Part shown: in pieces, positions 44,318 to 52,559 of the stretch | How positions within the stretch are numbered: the stretch's first letter is position 1 | Layout: each line of letters starts with the position of its first letter | Assembly: GCA_013298765.1 (NCBI GenBank) | Contig: JAAFJA010000009.1 | Coordinates: 110,601-174,600, forward strand | DNA length: 64,000 nt | Reading direction: 5' to 3' | DNA from: Betaproteobacteria bacterium | Lineage (GTDB): Bacteria; Pseudomonadota; Gammaproteobacteria; Burkholderiales; Casimicrobiaceae | Translations under genes and position numbers: made by a program | The notes under the pieces: generated by a model | The model's database searches: none | What the model saw: only the letters and a program-made list of their open reading frames with translations | Told to the model about the DNA's origin: nothing

Positions 44318-46108
44318 ATGCCGACCTATACACCCCCGCTGCGCGATTTGCGCTTCGTGATGGATGAACTGCTTGATGTGGGGAGCACGTTCAAATCCCT
44401 GCCAGCGCACGCTGAGACCGATATCGACACGGTGATGGCCGTGCTCGAAGAGGGCGGCAAATTTGCAAGCGAAGTGATCTTCCCGATCAACCAATCCGGT
44501 GACCGCGAAGGTTGTACGCACGACAAAACCAATTTCACCGTGAAAGCGCCTTCCGGCTTCAAGGAAGCGTACAAGCAATACATCGATGGCGGCTGGGCAG
44601 CGCTCTCCTGCGATCCGGAGTACGGCGGCCAAGGCTTACCGCTCACCGTGAACCAAGCGTTCTACGAAATGTTGAACAGTGGCAATCAAGCCTGGACGAT
44701 GTATCCCGGTCTCACGCACGGCGCGTACGAATGCTTGCACGCGCACGGCACGCCCGAGCAGAAGGCAACTTACTTGCCGAAGATTACGAGCGGTGAGTGG
44801 ACTGGCACGATGTGCTTGACCGAGCCGCATTGCGGCACCGATCTCGGCATGCTTCGCACCAAGGCCGAATCGAACGCAGACGGCTCGTTCACGATCACCG
44901 GCAACAAGATTTTCATTAGCTCTGGCGAACACGATCTCGCGGAGAACATCATTCACCTCGTGCTCGCGCGCCTTCCGGATGCGCCACAGGGATCGAAAGG
45001 CATCTCGCTTTTCGTCGTGCCGAAATTCCTCGTGAACGCAGACGGCTCCCTCGGCGAGCGCAACAAAATTTTCTGCACCGGTCTTGAACACAAGATGGGC
45101 ATTCACGCGAATGCCACGGCGCAAATCGCGCTCGATGGTGCGAAGGGCTGGCTCGTCGGTCAACCGAACCGTGGTTTGCAGGCGATGTTCGTCATGATGA
45201 ACGCTGCGCGCATCGGCGTGGGCATGCAGTCGCTTGGGCTCACCGAAGTCGCATTCCAGAATGCGCTCGCCTACGCAAAGGATCGCGTGCAAATGCGCTC
45301 ACTCGCAGGACCAAAAGCGCCTGACAAACCCGCTGATCCGATCATCGTGCATCCTGATGTTCGCAAGATGCTGATGACCGCCAAGGCGTACGCTGAAGGC
45401 GGACGCGTACTCTCGATCTACTGCGCGTCGCTGATTGATACGTATTTGAATCATCCGGACGAAGCGGTTCGTAAAGAGGCGGAAGAATTCGTCGCGCTCT
45501 TAACGCCGATCGTCAAAGCGTTCATCACCGACAACTGCTGGATCGCGACCTCACACTGTCTGCAAGTGTTTGGTGGTCACGGCTTCATTGCCGAATGGGG
45601 CATGGAGCAATACGTGCGCGATGCCCGCATCAACATGATTTACGAAGGCACGAATACGATTCAGTCGCTCGATCTGTTGGGTCGCAAAGTGCTCGGCAAT
45701 CAAGGCGCCACGCTTAAGAAGCTCGGCGCACAACTCGAAGCGCTTGCCGAAGAGTGCGAAGGCAATGAAGCGATGCAAGAGTTCATCGGCCCGATGCTTA
45801 AAGCGGCCGAACTTTGGTCTACGCTCACGTTCGAAATCGGCAAAGATGCGATGACGAACCCCGAACTCGTGGGAGCGGCTGCGGTGGACTACATGCGCGT
45901 TGCCGGTCACACGGTGTTCGCGTTCTGGTTTGCAAAGATGGCCAAGATCGCGCTCGAAAAGCAAAACTCGGGTGATGACTTTTACAAAGCGAAACTGCAA
46001 ACCGCACGTTTCTACTTCGCGAAGCTGTTGCCAGAAATCGAGAGCTGCGCGATCACCGCACGCGCAGGCTTGAAGCCCTTGATGGAGACTGAGGCGGCGC
46101 TGGCTTAG
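44318..46108 (+). CDS. Acyl-CoA dehydrogenase
   Basis: A 596-residue FAD-dependent acyl-CoA dehydrogenase of the longer type with an extra C-terminal helical domain. It catalyses the first step of beta-oxidation. The FAD and substrate segments are TGTMCLTEPHCGTDLGMLRT and ITGNKIFISSGEHDL; the C-terminal YEGTNTIQSLDLLGRKVL contains the region where the catalytic Glu of this class resides. An AAGGAG Shine-Dalgarno precedes the ATG at 44318. Substrate chain length is not evident. The gene is convergent with the kinase gene, 22 bp away. Confidence 0.93.
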   Translation: MPTYTPPLRDLRFVMDELLDVGSTFKSLPAHAETDIDTVMAVLEEGGKFASEVIFPINQSGDREGCTHDKTNFTVKAPSGFKEAYKQYIDGGWAALSCDPEYGGQGLPLTVNQAFYEMLNSGNQAWTMYPGLTHGAYECLHAHGTPEQKATYLPKITSGEWTGTMCLTEPHCGTDLGMLRTKAESNADGSFTITGNKIFISSGEHDLAENIIHLVLARLPDAPQGSKGISLFVVPKFLVNADGSLGERNKIFCTGLEHKMGIHANATAQIALDGAKGWLVGQPNRGLQAMFVMMNAARIGVGMQSLGLTEVAFQNALAYAKDRVQMRSLAGPKAPDKPADPIIVHPDVRKMLMTAKAYAEGGRVLSIYCASLIDTYLNHPDEAVRKEAEEFVALLTPIVKAFITDNCWIATSHCLQVFGGHGFIAEWGMEQYVRDARINMIYEGTNTIQSLDLLGRKVLGNQGATLKKLGAQLEALAEECEGNEAMQEFIGPMLKAAELWSTLTFEIGKDAMTNPELVGAAAVDYMRVAGHTVFAFWFAKMAKIALEKQNSGDDFYKAKLQTARFYFAKLLPEIESCAITARAGLKPLMETEAALA

Positions 46109-46130
46109 CAATGCACGGTGAGCCGTGCGC

Positions 46131-49067
46131 TCACCGTAGTCCGATTTGATAGTGCATCGGCATGCGTCGGGACTCGACCGATGGCGAATGCGCCGTCGTC
46201 GGTAACGCCTTTGCTGCGGCTGTATCGTTGGTTGCAAGCAGACAAAGACGATGCACTTCGATCGACTGCGTTCGCGCGAAAGCGCCGGTTACGAATTCGT
46301 TCGCAATTTTCGTTGTTTCGGCGAGTAACGGTAACGCGTCGCCACATCGCCCCATCGCCTTCAGAAAAATTGCTTGACGCAACAAAAGCGTATGCGTCAG
46401 CGTTGCTGAGCGCTTCGTCGGATCGCTCTTCAGCATAAGCGCCACGATCTGCTCGTTCAATGCAAGTGCTCGTTCTTTGTTGCCTTCAAGGAAATAGGCG
46501 AGTGCCTTGGTCGATTGCGCCGCATGCTGCGCCTTTCCAATCGGCCCAGATTGATCGGGAAATCGCGTCAGGATGTCGTCCAAAATGCGATGCGTTTCTG
46601 CAAACTCTGAACGATAGGCATGCAAGAGCGCGATTCGATTGCTGAGCGTTGCCTGCTCCGAGGAGCCAACAGGCCAAAGCGATTGCAAATCCGATGCAGT
46701 GCTTTTGATCAGCTTAAGCGCGGAGTCGTATTGCCCATCGTCGATTAGCATCCGGGCGCTCAGCAGTGGCAGCGCCACTTTGCCAGCGGGGGCTTGGCTC
46801 AACACTGGTGTTACTTCGTCCAACACCTGGCTCGCGCGTTGCACGTCGCCCATATTCAACAAATGCTCTACGTAGCGAAGGCGATTCCGCGCAATCGTTG
46901 CGGCCGGAATATGCGCGCGTTGCTTCGCAAAAGAGGCTTGACTCGATTCAAAGAGTGCACTTGCCTCACGATAGCGGCCCAAGTACGTAAGACTTCGCGC
47001 CAGTGCCTCTTCGATTCGAGCGATCCAGAAACTGTCGGATCGAACTAATTTCGATGCGACGCGATGGGCGTTCTGTAGCGGCTCAACCGCTAACGCTTGC
47101 GCATTCTGCGCTGCGAGCGATTCACCAAAGGTGAGATTGGCTCGCGCGTATTCAAACGAATCGACACCTTTGACGCGAGCCGCAAATGCAATTGCCTCTT
47201 TGTAGAGCTCGCGAGATTCAGAAATTTTGTCCGCAGTGTCGAGCGCAAACGCATAGTTCGTGAGTACGTTCGCGCGCTCGGGAGACTCTGCAAAATGCGT
47301 GTTGGCGAGTGCAAGTGCTTTCGCGCCTCGATCAAGGGCGGCGTCGCGCTCATAATTCGACGCATGGATATGAGTAAGGAGCGCGTTCACTTCCATACGC
47401 ATTGCCAAGCCCGATCGATCGTTACGGTCGTTGATCTTTAGGTCGATCGCTTCGAGGGCGCTGATGGCATCCTTCGGCTGACCGAGATCGTAGCGCGACC
47501 GCGCTTCCTCGATTTTTGCAAGCAGCAAAGCGTCCGTCGGCGTGGGCGAAATTGCTTCGAGTGCCGCAATTTGTGCCTGGATTGCGACGAGCGCTTCATC
47601 GTTGATTTGCAGATCCAGAAGCAGTTGCGCCACCGTTTTGAGCAATTCGGCCTTGAGCGGTGGCGGCATCGCTGAATCCGCGCGCAGCTCAGCGGTCGCC
47701 GCGCGCAGCACCGTCTCAATCGGTTGCGCGCGTTTCTCAAGCGCCGCGACCTGATCAACCTTGTTTGTGCCAAAGAGTCGGAGTAAAAAATCTCGAGCGG
47801 ATTGAGCCTTCTCTGCTTCGGACTCTGCGATGCGCTGCTGATGCTGCGCTTCGCGCGCTTGCCACAGCGCAACACCGGATCCACCCACGAGCGAAATTGC
47901 AATCGCGGTGACGGCAATCATCGCGACCTTGTTTCGCAGCATAAACCGCGTGAAGCGGTACCACCCACTATCGGGTTGGGCAAGTACGGGTTCATGCCGG
48001 AGGTAGTGTTCGAGATCGTCAGCGAGTGCGCTTGCCGTACCGTAGCGTTTCTCGATATCGTGACGCAACGCTTTTCGCAAAATCGCGTCGAGATCGCTGC
48101 GTACGGAATTTGGCGAGACTGGCGCAGATTCCCGACCTAACGCTTTGCGTAGATCAATTCGAGGTGTCGCCTCGCCCTCAAGCAGCGGTCGCACGCCTGC
48201 AATAAGTTCATACAGGACGATGGCCAGCGCATAGACATCAACGTTTGTGGTGATGGTGTCGCCGCGTCGTTGCTCGGGACTTGCGTACTCTGGCGTGAAT
48301 GGGCGACCATGCAATCGGGTCAGCATCGTGGGCTCGCCGCCATGCGACGCGCTCTCGGTAGTATCAAGCAGTTTGGCTATCCCAAAATCGAGCAACTTAG
48401 GCTGGCCGTTCTGATCGATCAGGATGTTGCCGGGCTTCATGTCTCGATGGATGATGCCGCGCGCATGAGCATATTCGACCGCACGCGCGACGCGAACGAC
48501 GAGCGCGATTCGTTGATTTGCATCCAGCGATTTCTCTTTGCAATGGCGATCAATCGGTGCGCCGTCGATCAGTTCTAGCGCGAGCCATGGCCGACCGTTG
48601 GCTTCGACACCGGCGTCGTGGATCGTCGCGATGTTCGGGTGTTGGAGCGACGCGAGAATGTCGCGTTCGCGCATCACGCGCTCGTGCCAACCGCGTGTGT
48701 TGCCGATGAAAAATGGGAGCTTAAGTGCGATATCGCGTTTGAGATTGCCATCGCTACGTCGCGCGCGCCAGACGCTGGCGCTGCCGCCTTCGCCGAGCGG
48801 TTCTTCTAACGTGTAACCGCCAATCGTTGCGCCCTGATGAAGATCGTCGCGAAGCGGCATCTCAGCCGCGATCTGAGGTGGTCGATCAAGGAACGTATCG
48901 GTGGAGACACTTCGATCAGAAAACAACGCGCGCTCGAGGAGCGAGTGCATTTCATCGTCGTCGATGGCAAGCGCGTTAAACCAAGCGCGGCGATCGCGCT
49001 CATCCCGATCGAGTCCCGCCTGAATCCAGGTGTCGAGTGTGTGTAGTTTTTGAAGCGTGAGTGGCAT
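46131..49067 (-). CDS. Transmembrane Ser/Thr protein kinase with TPR-type C-terminus
   Basis: A 978-residue Hanks-type kinase. Kinase core is residues about 84-358: glycine loop GEGGSASVW (92-100), Lys116 in IALKL, HRDMKPGN (207-214), DFG (227-229) and PEYASPEQ (259-266), all intact, so it should be active. A single membrane helix lies at 381-402, followed by an approximately 570-residue extracytoplasmic region of helical TPR-like repeats. The first 80 residues are an extension with an ECF-associated pattern. It begins 69 bp after the ECF sigma gene end and is probably cotranscribed with it. What the exported repeats sense is unknown. Confidence 0.88.
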   Translation of the reverse strand: MPLTLQKLHTLDTWIQAGLDRDERDRRAWFNALAIDDDEMHSLLERALFSDRSVSTDTFLDRPPQIAAEMPLRDDLHQGATIGGYTLEEPLGEGGSASVWRARRSDGNLKRDIALKLPFFIGNTRGWHERVMRERDILASLQHPNIATIHDAGVEANGRPWLALELIDGAPIDRHCKEKSLDANQRIALVVRVARAVEYAHARGIIHRDMKPGNILIDQNGQPKLLDFGIAKLLDTTESASHGGEPTMLTRLHGRPFTPEYASPEQRRGDTITTNVDVYALAIVLYELIAGVRPLLEGEATPRIDLRKALGRESAPVSPNSVRSDLDAILRKALRHDIEKRYGTASALADDLEHYLRHEPVLAQPDSGWYRFTRFMLRNKVAMIAVTAIAISLVGGSGVALWQAREAQHQQRIAESEAEKAQSARDFLLRLFGTNKVDQVAALEKRAQPIETVLRAATAELRADSAMPPPLKAELLKTVAQLLLDLQINDEALVAIQAQIAALEAISPTPTDALLLAKIEEARSRYDLGQPKDAISALEAIDLKINDRNDRSGLAMRMEVNALLTHIHASNYERDAALDRGAKALALANTHFAESPERANVLTNYAFALDTADKISESRELYKEAIAFAARVKGVDSFEYARANLTFGESLAAQNAQALAVEPLQNAHRVASKLVRSDSFWIARIEEALARSLTYLGRYREASALFESSQASFAKQRAHIPAATIARNRLRYVEHLLNMGDVQRASQVLDEVTPVLSQAPAGKVALPLLSARMLIDDGQYDSALKLIKSTASDLQSLWPVGSSEQATLSNRIALLHAYRSEFAETHRILDDILTRFPDQSGPIGKAQHAAQSTKALAYFLEGNKERALALNEQIVALMLKSDPTKRSATLTHTLLLRQAIFLKAMGRCGDALPLLAETTKIANEFVTGAFARTQSIEVHRLCLLATNDTAAAKALPTTAHSPSVESRRMPMHYQIGLR

Positions 49068-49136
49068 AGTGTTTCGCTCTCGTAAACGAAATCTGCGCCC
49101 GATTCACGACGCAATTGACAAAGTAATTTCTTCCGC

Positions 49137-49715
49137 CTATTCGGCGAGCATGGCTCGCAAGAGTGCGCGCGCACGCTGCCACTCTCGGCTGACCGTTCGT
49201 ACGCTCAAGCCGAGTGCCGCAGCCGTTTCGGGTTCCGAGAGTCCGCCGAAGTAGCGCATTTCTACAATGGTCTCTAACCTCGGATCGAGTGCATTGAGTT
49301 GCGATAGCGCGCCATGCACTCGTAGAACATCTAGCGAGTCGTCGTCAGATGCTTCTGCCGACTGTGCAATCTCTGTATTGAGCGGTAACTCGGGTTCGCC
49401 ACCACCGCGACGCTGTGCCAGTCGCTCACGGGCAAGGTCAATGATGACCGAACGCATGACTTTTCCACAATAGGCGAGAAATTGCCCATCGCTCGCAAAT
49501 TGTGCTTTCGAACTTTGCGCAAGCCGCGCGTAGGTGTCGTGAACGAGCATCGTGGTGTCAAGCGCGGTCCGACCGCCCACGGTCCGAAGGCGTGATCGCG
49601 CGACGATCTTTAGGTCCGCGTAAAGTAGTTCAAAGCGCGCATCTCGATCCGTTCCTAACGAATCCGCGCCTGCCCGAGCTGAGTTTGCGAACACGTTGCC
49701 CGTCTCTGATGACAC
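49137..49715 (-). CDS. ECF-family RNA polymerase sigma factor
   Basis: A 192-residue extracytoplasmic-function sigma factor of the type that often accompanies Ser/Thr kinases. Region 2 is visible in ELLYADLKIVARSRLRTVGG and LVHDTYARLAQSSKAQFASD, with ARERLAQRRGG as a basic linker, and region 4 in RYFGGLSEPETAAALGLS. No anti-sigma gene is adjacent, so the kinase downstream is the likely regulator. GTG at 49715 is supported by an AGGGGG Shine-Dalgarno 4 nt upstream. Confidence 0.88.
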   Translation of the reverse strand: MSSETGNVFANSARAGADSLGTDRDARFELLYADLKIVARSRLRTVGGRTALDTTMLVHDTYARLAQSSKAQFASDGQFLAYCGKVMRSVIIDLARERLAQRRGGGEPELPLNTEIAQSAEASDDDSLDVLRVHGALSQLNALDPRLETIVEMRYFGGLSEPETAAALGLSVRTVSREWQRARALLRAMLAE

Positions 49716-49857
49716 GCAGCCCCCTACAACCGATTGGATGAGGGCTCAATATAAAGATGGCCTGGAAGCTGCGCCAGCGTTTTGCTTGACTGTGTACGAA
49801 GTGCTGTGGTTTCCGTGCGGTTATATAAAAAACTTTATAAATGACCATAAATGTTTG

Positions 49858-49914
49858 GGCTATGATGATGAAAAATCATGTAACAGTATTTAATTTTTTG
49901 CATATACAGCCTTT
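49858..49914. repeat. CTAG-type intergenic repeat, degenerate copy
   Basis: The 328-bp gap between the first RCC1 gene stop and the sigma gene start holds no gene. It contains GTTTGGGCTATGATG (GGGCTAT at 49858) and ACAGCCT near 49906-49912, about 55 bp apart with AT-rich sequence between. The CTAG core is lost at both ends. From 49965 the sequence is GC-rich, with no signal I can assign. Confidence 0.4.
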
Positions 49915-50043
49915 ATAAATTTGGACCGCAAGGAAAATAGTTATCAGTTAGTATGTCGGCGTTCACCGCCGACGTTCTCAATCCTCGAATTGCGCGCCGA
50001 CCCTTGAGCCGCGGCGCATCTTCTCTCGTGCGAGCGCCCGGCG

Positions 50044-52422
50044 CTATGGCGCGAGCCCGCTCATGCCGCAATTGAAGCGCAGATAGTCGCGGATTGCGGG
50101 CCAGCTATTACGCCGCGCTACGCTCCCGATAGCGCCGTTGGTCACGGCGCTATCGGTCAATCCCATTTGCACTCGGGCAAGGATCAGCATGTCAGTTGTC
50201 GCGCCCACCACGCCATCGTCGTCAACGTCGAGTGAACAGTTCGCGCCGTCTGCTATTAACTTAGGCGTCGCCGCGTTTACGGCCATGCTCCCGATACCGA
50301 GCAGGCCCTGTTGGTTGTCGCCCCAGCACTTGATTTCCCCTGCGCTCGTGCGTGCACACGTGGTGGTGTCCCCGGAAGATACGAAACTCGCCCCGGTGAT
50401 ACTCGCATCGCCCGGGCTGTTACGTTTGGTGGTCGTACCATCCCCGAGTTGGCCCGCTGAATTCAATCCCCAGCAGTAGACGAGCGTGCTACCCGCCCGT
50501 GCACAGGAGTGGTCTCGTCCAAGAGACAGGCTGGTCACGCCAGAAAGTCCAAGCACGGTGACGGGTGTCGCGCTGCCGGTGGACGCGCCCTGTCCCAACT
50601 GACCGTCGGCACCGCGCCCCCAGCAGCGCAGCGTGCCATCCGAGAGCCGCGCGCACGAGTGCGAGCCTCCAGCGCGCACTTCCACAGCATTCGTGATTCC
50701 ACTTACGAACACCGGCGTCAAGCTATCCGTACTCAAGCCGTCGCCTAGCTGGCCGTTTGCGCCTTTGCCCCAACAAATGACGCCCCCCGTGTTTAGGCGC
50801 GCACAGCTATGGTCGCGTCCCGCGGATACCTGCGTCGCCGTGATAACGCCGCTGACTTGTACCGGGGTAGCACGCAGGATTTGCGTGCCGTCGCCTAGCT
50901 GCCCGCTAAAGTTACCGCCCCAGCAATGCACCGTGCCGCCACTCACGACTGCGCAGCTATGGAGCGCACCTGATGAAAGTGATTGCACGCCGCTCAAACC
51001 AACCACCACGCCATCGTTCGCATTGCCGTCGCCGCGCTGGCCTAAATCGTCGCCGCCCCAGCAGCGCACAGTGCCCGAGACTCGGGCGCACGCGAATTCG
51101 CTTCCGGCCGAAACTTCGCTAGCCGACGTCGCAACGGTCACGCGAACCGGCACCGCCGAGTCGCGCGTGGTGCCGTCGCCTAGCTGGCCTTTGCTGTTGC
51201 GCCCCCAGCAATAGATTTCGCCTGATCCAGTTTGCAGCGCGCAAGCGAGTCCCAAAGAAAAAGTCCCGCCGACGCTCACGTTAGCCATCGAGGGCAGATC
51301 GCGTACGGTCACGGGGAAGGCGGAATTGAGCGTTTGCCCTCCACCCAGTGCGCCGCCGCTGGCAAGGCCCCAACACGCGACACGTCCTTCGGTGGTGAGC
51401 GCGCAGGTGAAAAATTGCCCTGCGCTCACTCGCGTGAAACGCGACTCACCCGCGACCAACGTCGGCGCGTTTGCAGACGTAAGAGCGCCATTTCCTAGTT
51501 CGCCTGACGTGCCGCGCCCCCAGCATCGTATTTGCCCTGTGGTGAGGGCGGCGCAAACGTGGGTGTTTCCGCTCTGAATTTGCACGACGCCTGACAGCCC
51601 ACCGACGACGACTGGCGTAAGCGCATCGCCAATAGCCGTCCCGTTACCGAGTTGGCCGTCGCTATCGCTCCCCCAGCAACGCGCGGTGCCGTCGCTTAAG
51701 CGCGCGCAGGCGCTAGCGCCGCCTACGCTGACCTGTGTCGCTGCCGTAATGCCACTCACGATGACGGGCACCGAGCTACCGGTCGTTGTTCCGTTGCCGA
51801 GCTGCCCAGACGCATTGCGGCCCCAGCAACGAATCTCTCCTACGCTGCGTACCGCGCAACTGGTGGCGCTTTGAGCCGAAACTGCAATCGCGTTGGTAAG
51901 CCCGCTCACGGCAACTGGGGTCGAACTTCCCACGTTACTTCCGTTACCGAGTTCTCCATCGCCATTCGTTCCCCAGCACATTACCGTGCCATCCGAGCGG
52001 CGCGCGCAGTTGTGAAAGGTGCCCATTGCAACTTGCGTAATGCTGGAAAGGCCAGGCACCGTTGCCGGAACAGGCCCCGAGATACGTTGTCCCCAGCAGC
52101 TAACGGTACCGTCAGAGAGGACTACGCAAGTTTCAAAGGGGCCAACGGCAAGTTGGGTGACGCCCCTCACGCCCGGCACCAGCGCCGGCGTGGTGACGGT
52201 GCGCTCGCCGTCCAAGGCGGGATTTCCAAGGTAATCAGTGTTCCCCCAGCACTTCACCTGCCCAGTTTCGAGCAAGCCGCAGGCGTGGAATGCGCCTGCT
52301 GCGACGTCGACGTAGCGCTGCGCCGCAGCGGGCGACACACCCAAGAGTGCGCTCAAACAAAGCGCACCTAAACCAGCCGCCGAAAATGAGAAGCGTTTCA
52401 CCCTGCACCCACAGACATTCAT
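50044..52422 (-). CDS. Secreted RCC1-like repeat protein with EF-hand/dockerin-like tail
   Basis: A 792-residue exported protein. A signal peptide ends near SPAAAQ. Residues about 40-725 consist of 14 RCC1-like repeats of about 45-50 residues, each around the pattern HSCARLSDGTxRCWGxGxxG, which would fold as one or two seven-bladed propellers. Almost every repeat has a Cys about ten residues before the CWG Cys, so a disulfide per blade is likely. The end has CSLDVDDDGVVGATTDMLIL, an EF-hand-like loop seen also in two neighbours. The ATG at 52422 is chosen for its GAGGGTG Shine-Dalgarno. Function unknown. Confidence 0.85.
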   Translation of the reverse strand: MNVCGCRVKRFSFSAAGLGALCLSALLGVSPAAAQRYVDVAAGAFHACGLLETGQVKCWGNTDYLGNPALDGERTVTTPALVPGVRGVTQLAVGPFETCVVLSDGTVSCWGQRISGPVPATVPGLSSITQVAMGTFHNCARRSDGTVMCWGTNGDGELGNGSNVGSSTPVAVSGLTNAIAVSAQSATSCAVRSVGEIRCWGRNASGQLGNGTTTGSSVPVIVSGITAATQVSVGGASACARLSDGTARCWGSDSDGQLGNGTAIGDALTPVVVGGLSGVVQIQSGNTHVCAALTTGQIRCWGRGTSGELGNGALTSANAPTLVAGESRFTRVSAGQFFTCALTTEGRVACWGLASGGALGGGQTLNSAFPVTVRDLPSMANVSVGGTFSLGLACALQTGSGEIYCWGRNSKGQLGDGTTRDSAVPVRVTVATSASEVSAGSEFACARVSGTVRCWGGDDLGQRGDGNANDGVVVGLSGVQSLSSGALHSCAVVSGGTVHCWGGNFSGQLGDGTQILRATPVQVSGVITATQVSAGRDHSCARLNTGGVICWGKGANGQLGDGLSTDSLTPVFVSGITNAVEVRAGGSHSCARLSDGTLRCWGRGADGQLGQGASTGSATPVTVLGLSGVTSLSLGRDHSCARAGSTLVYCWGLNSAGQLGDGTTTKRNSPGDASITGASFVSSGDTTTCARTSAGEIKCWGDNQQGLLGIGSMAVNAATPKLIADGANCSLDVDDDGVVGATTDMLILARVQMGLTDSAVTNGAIGSVARRNSWPAIRDYLRFNCGMSGLAP

Positions 52423-52559
52423 TGAAGACACCCTCAGAACGGAAAAAACGCAGAATTCCCGCCATCATTTCGGTGCGGGCGTGAAAATTCTTGTAAGCCC
52501 GCTCCGGGCCATGACTGTTCGGTGTTTTCGATGAAGCGATTCGTGCGAGGTTCCCGCGC

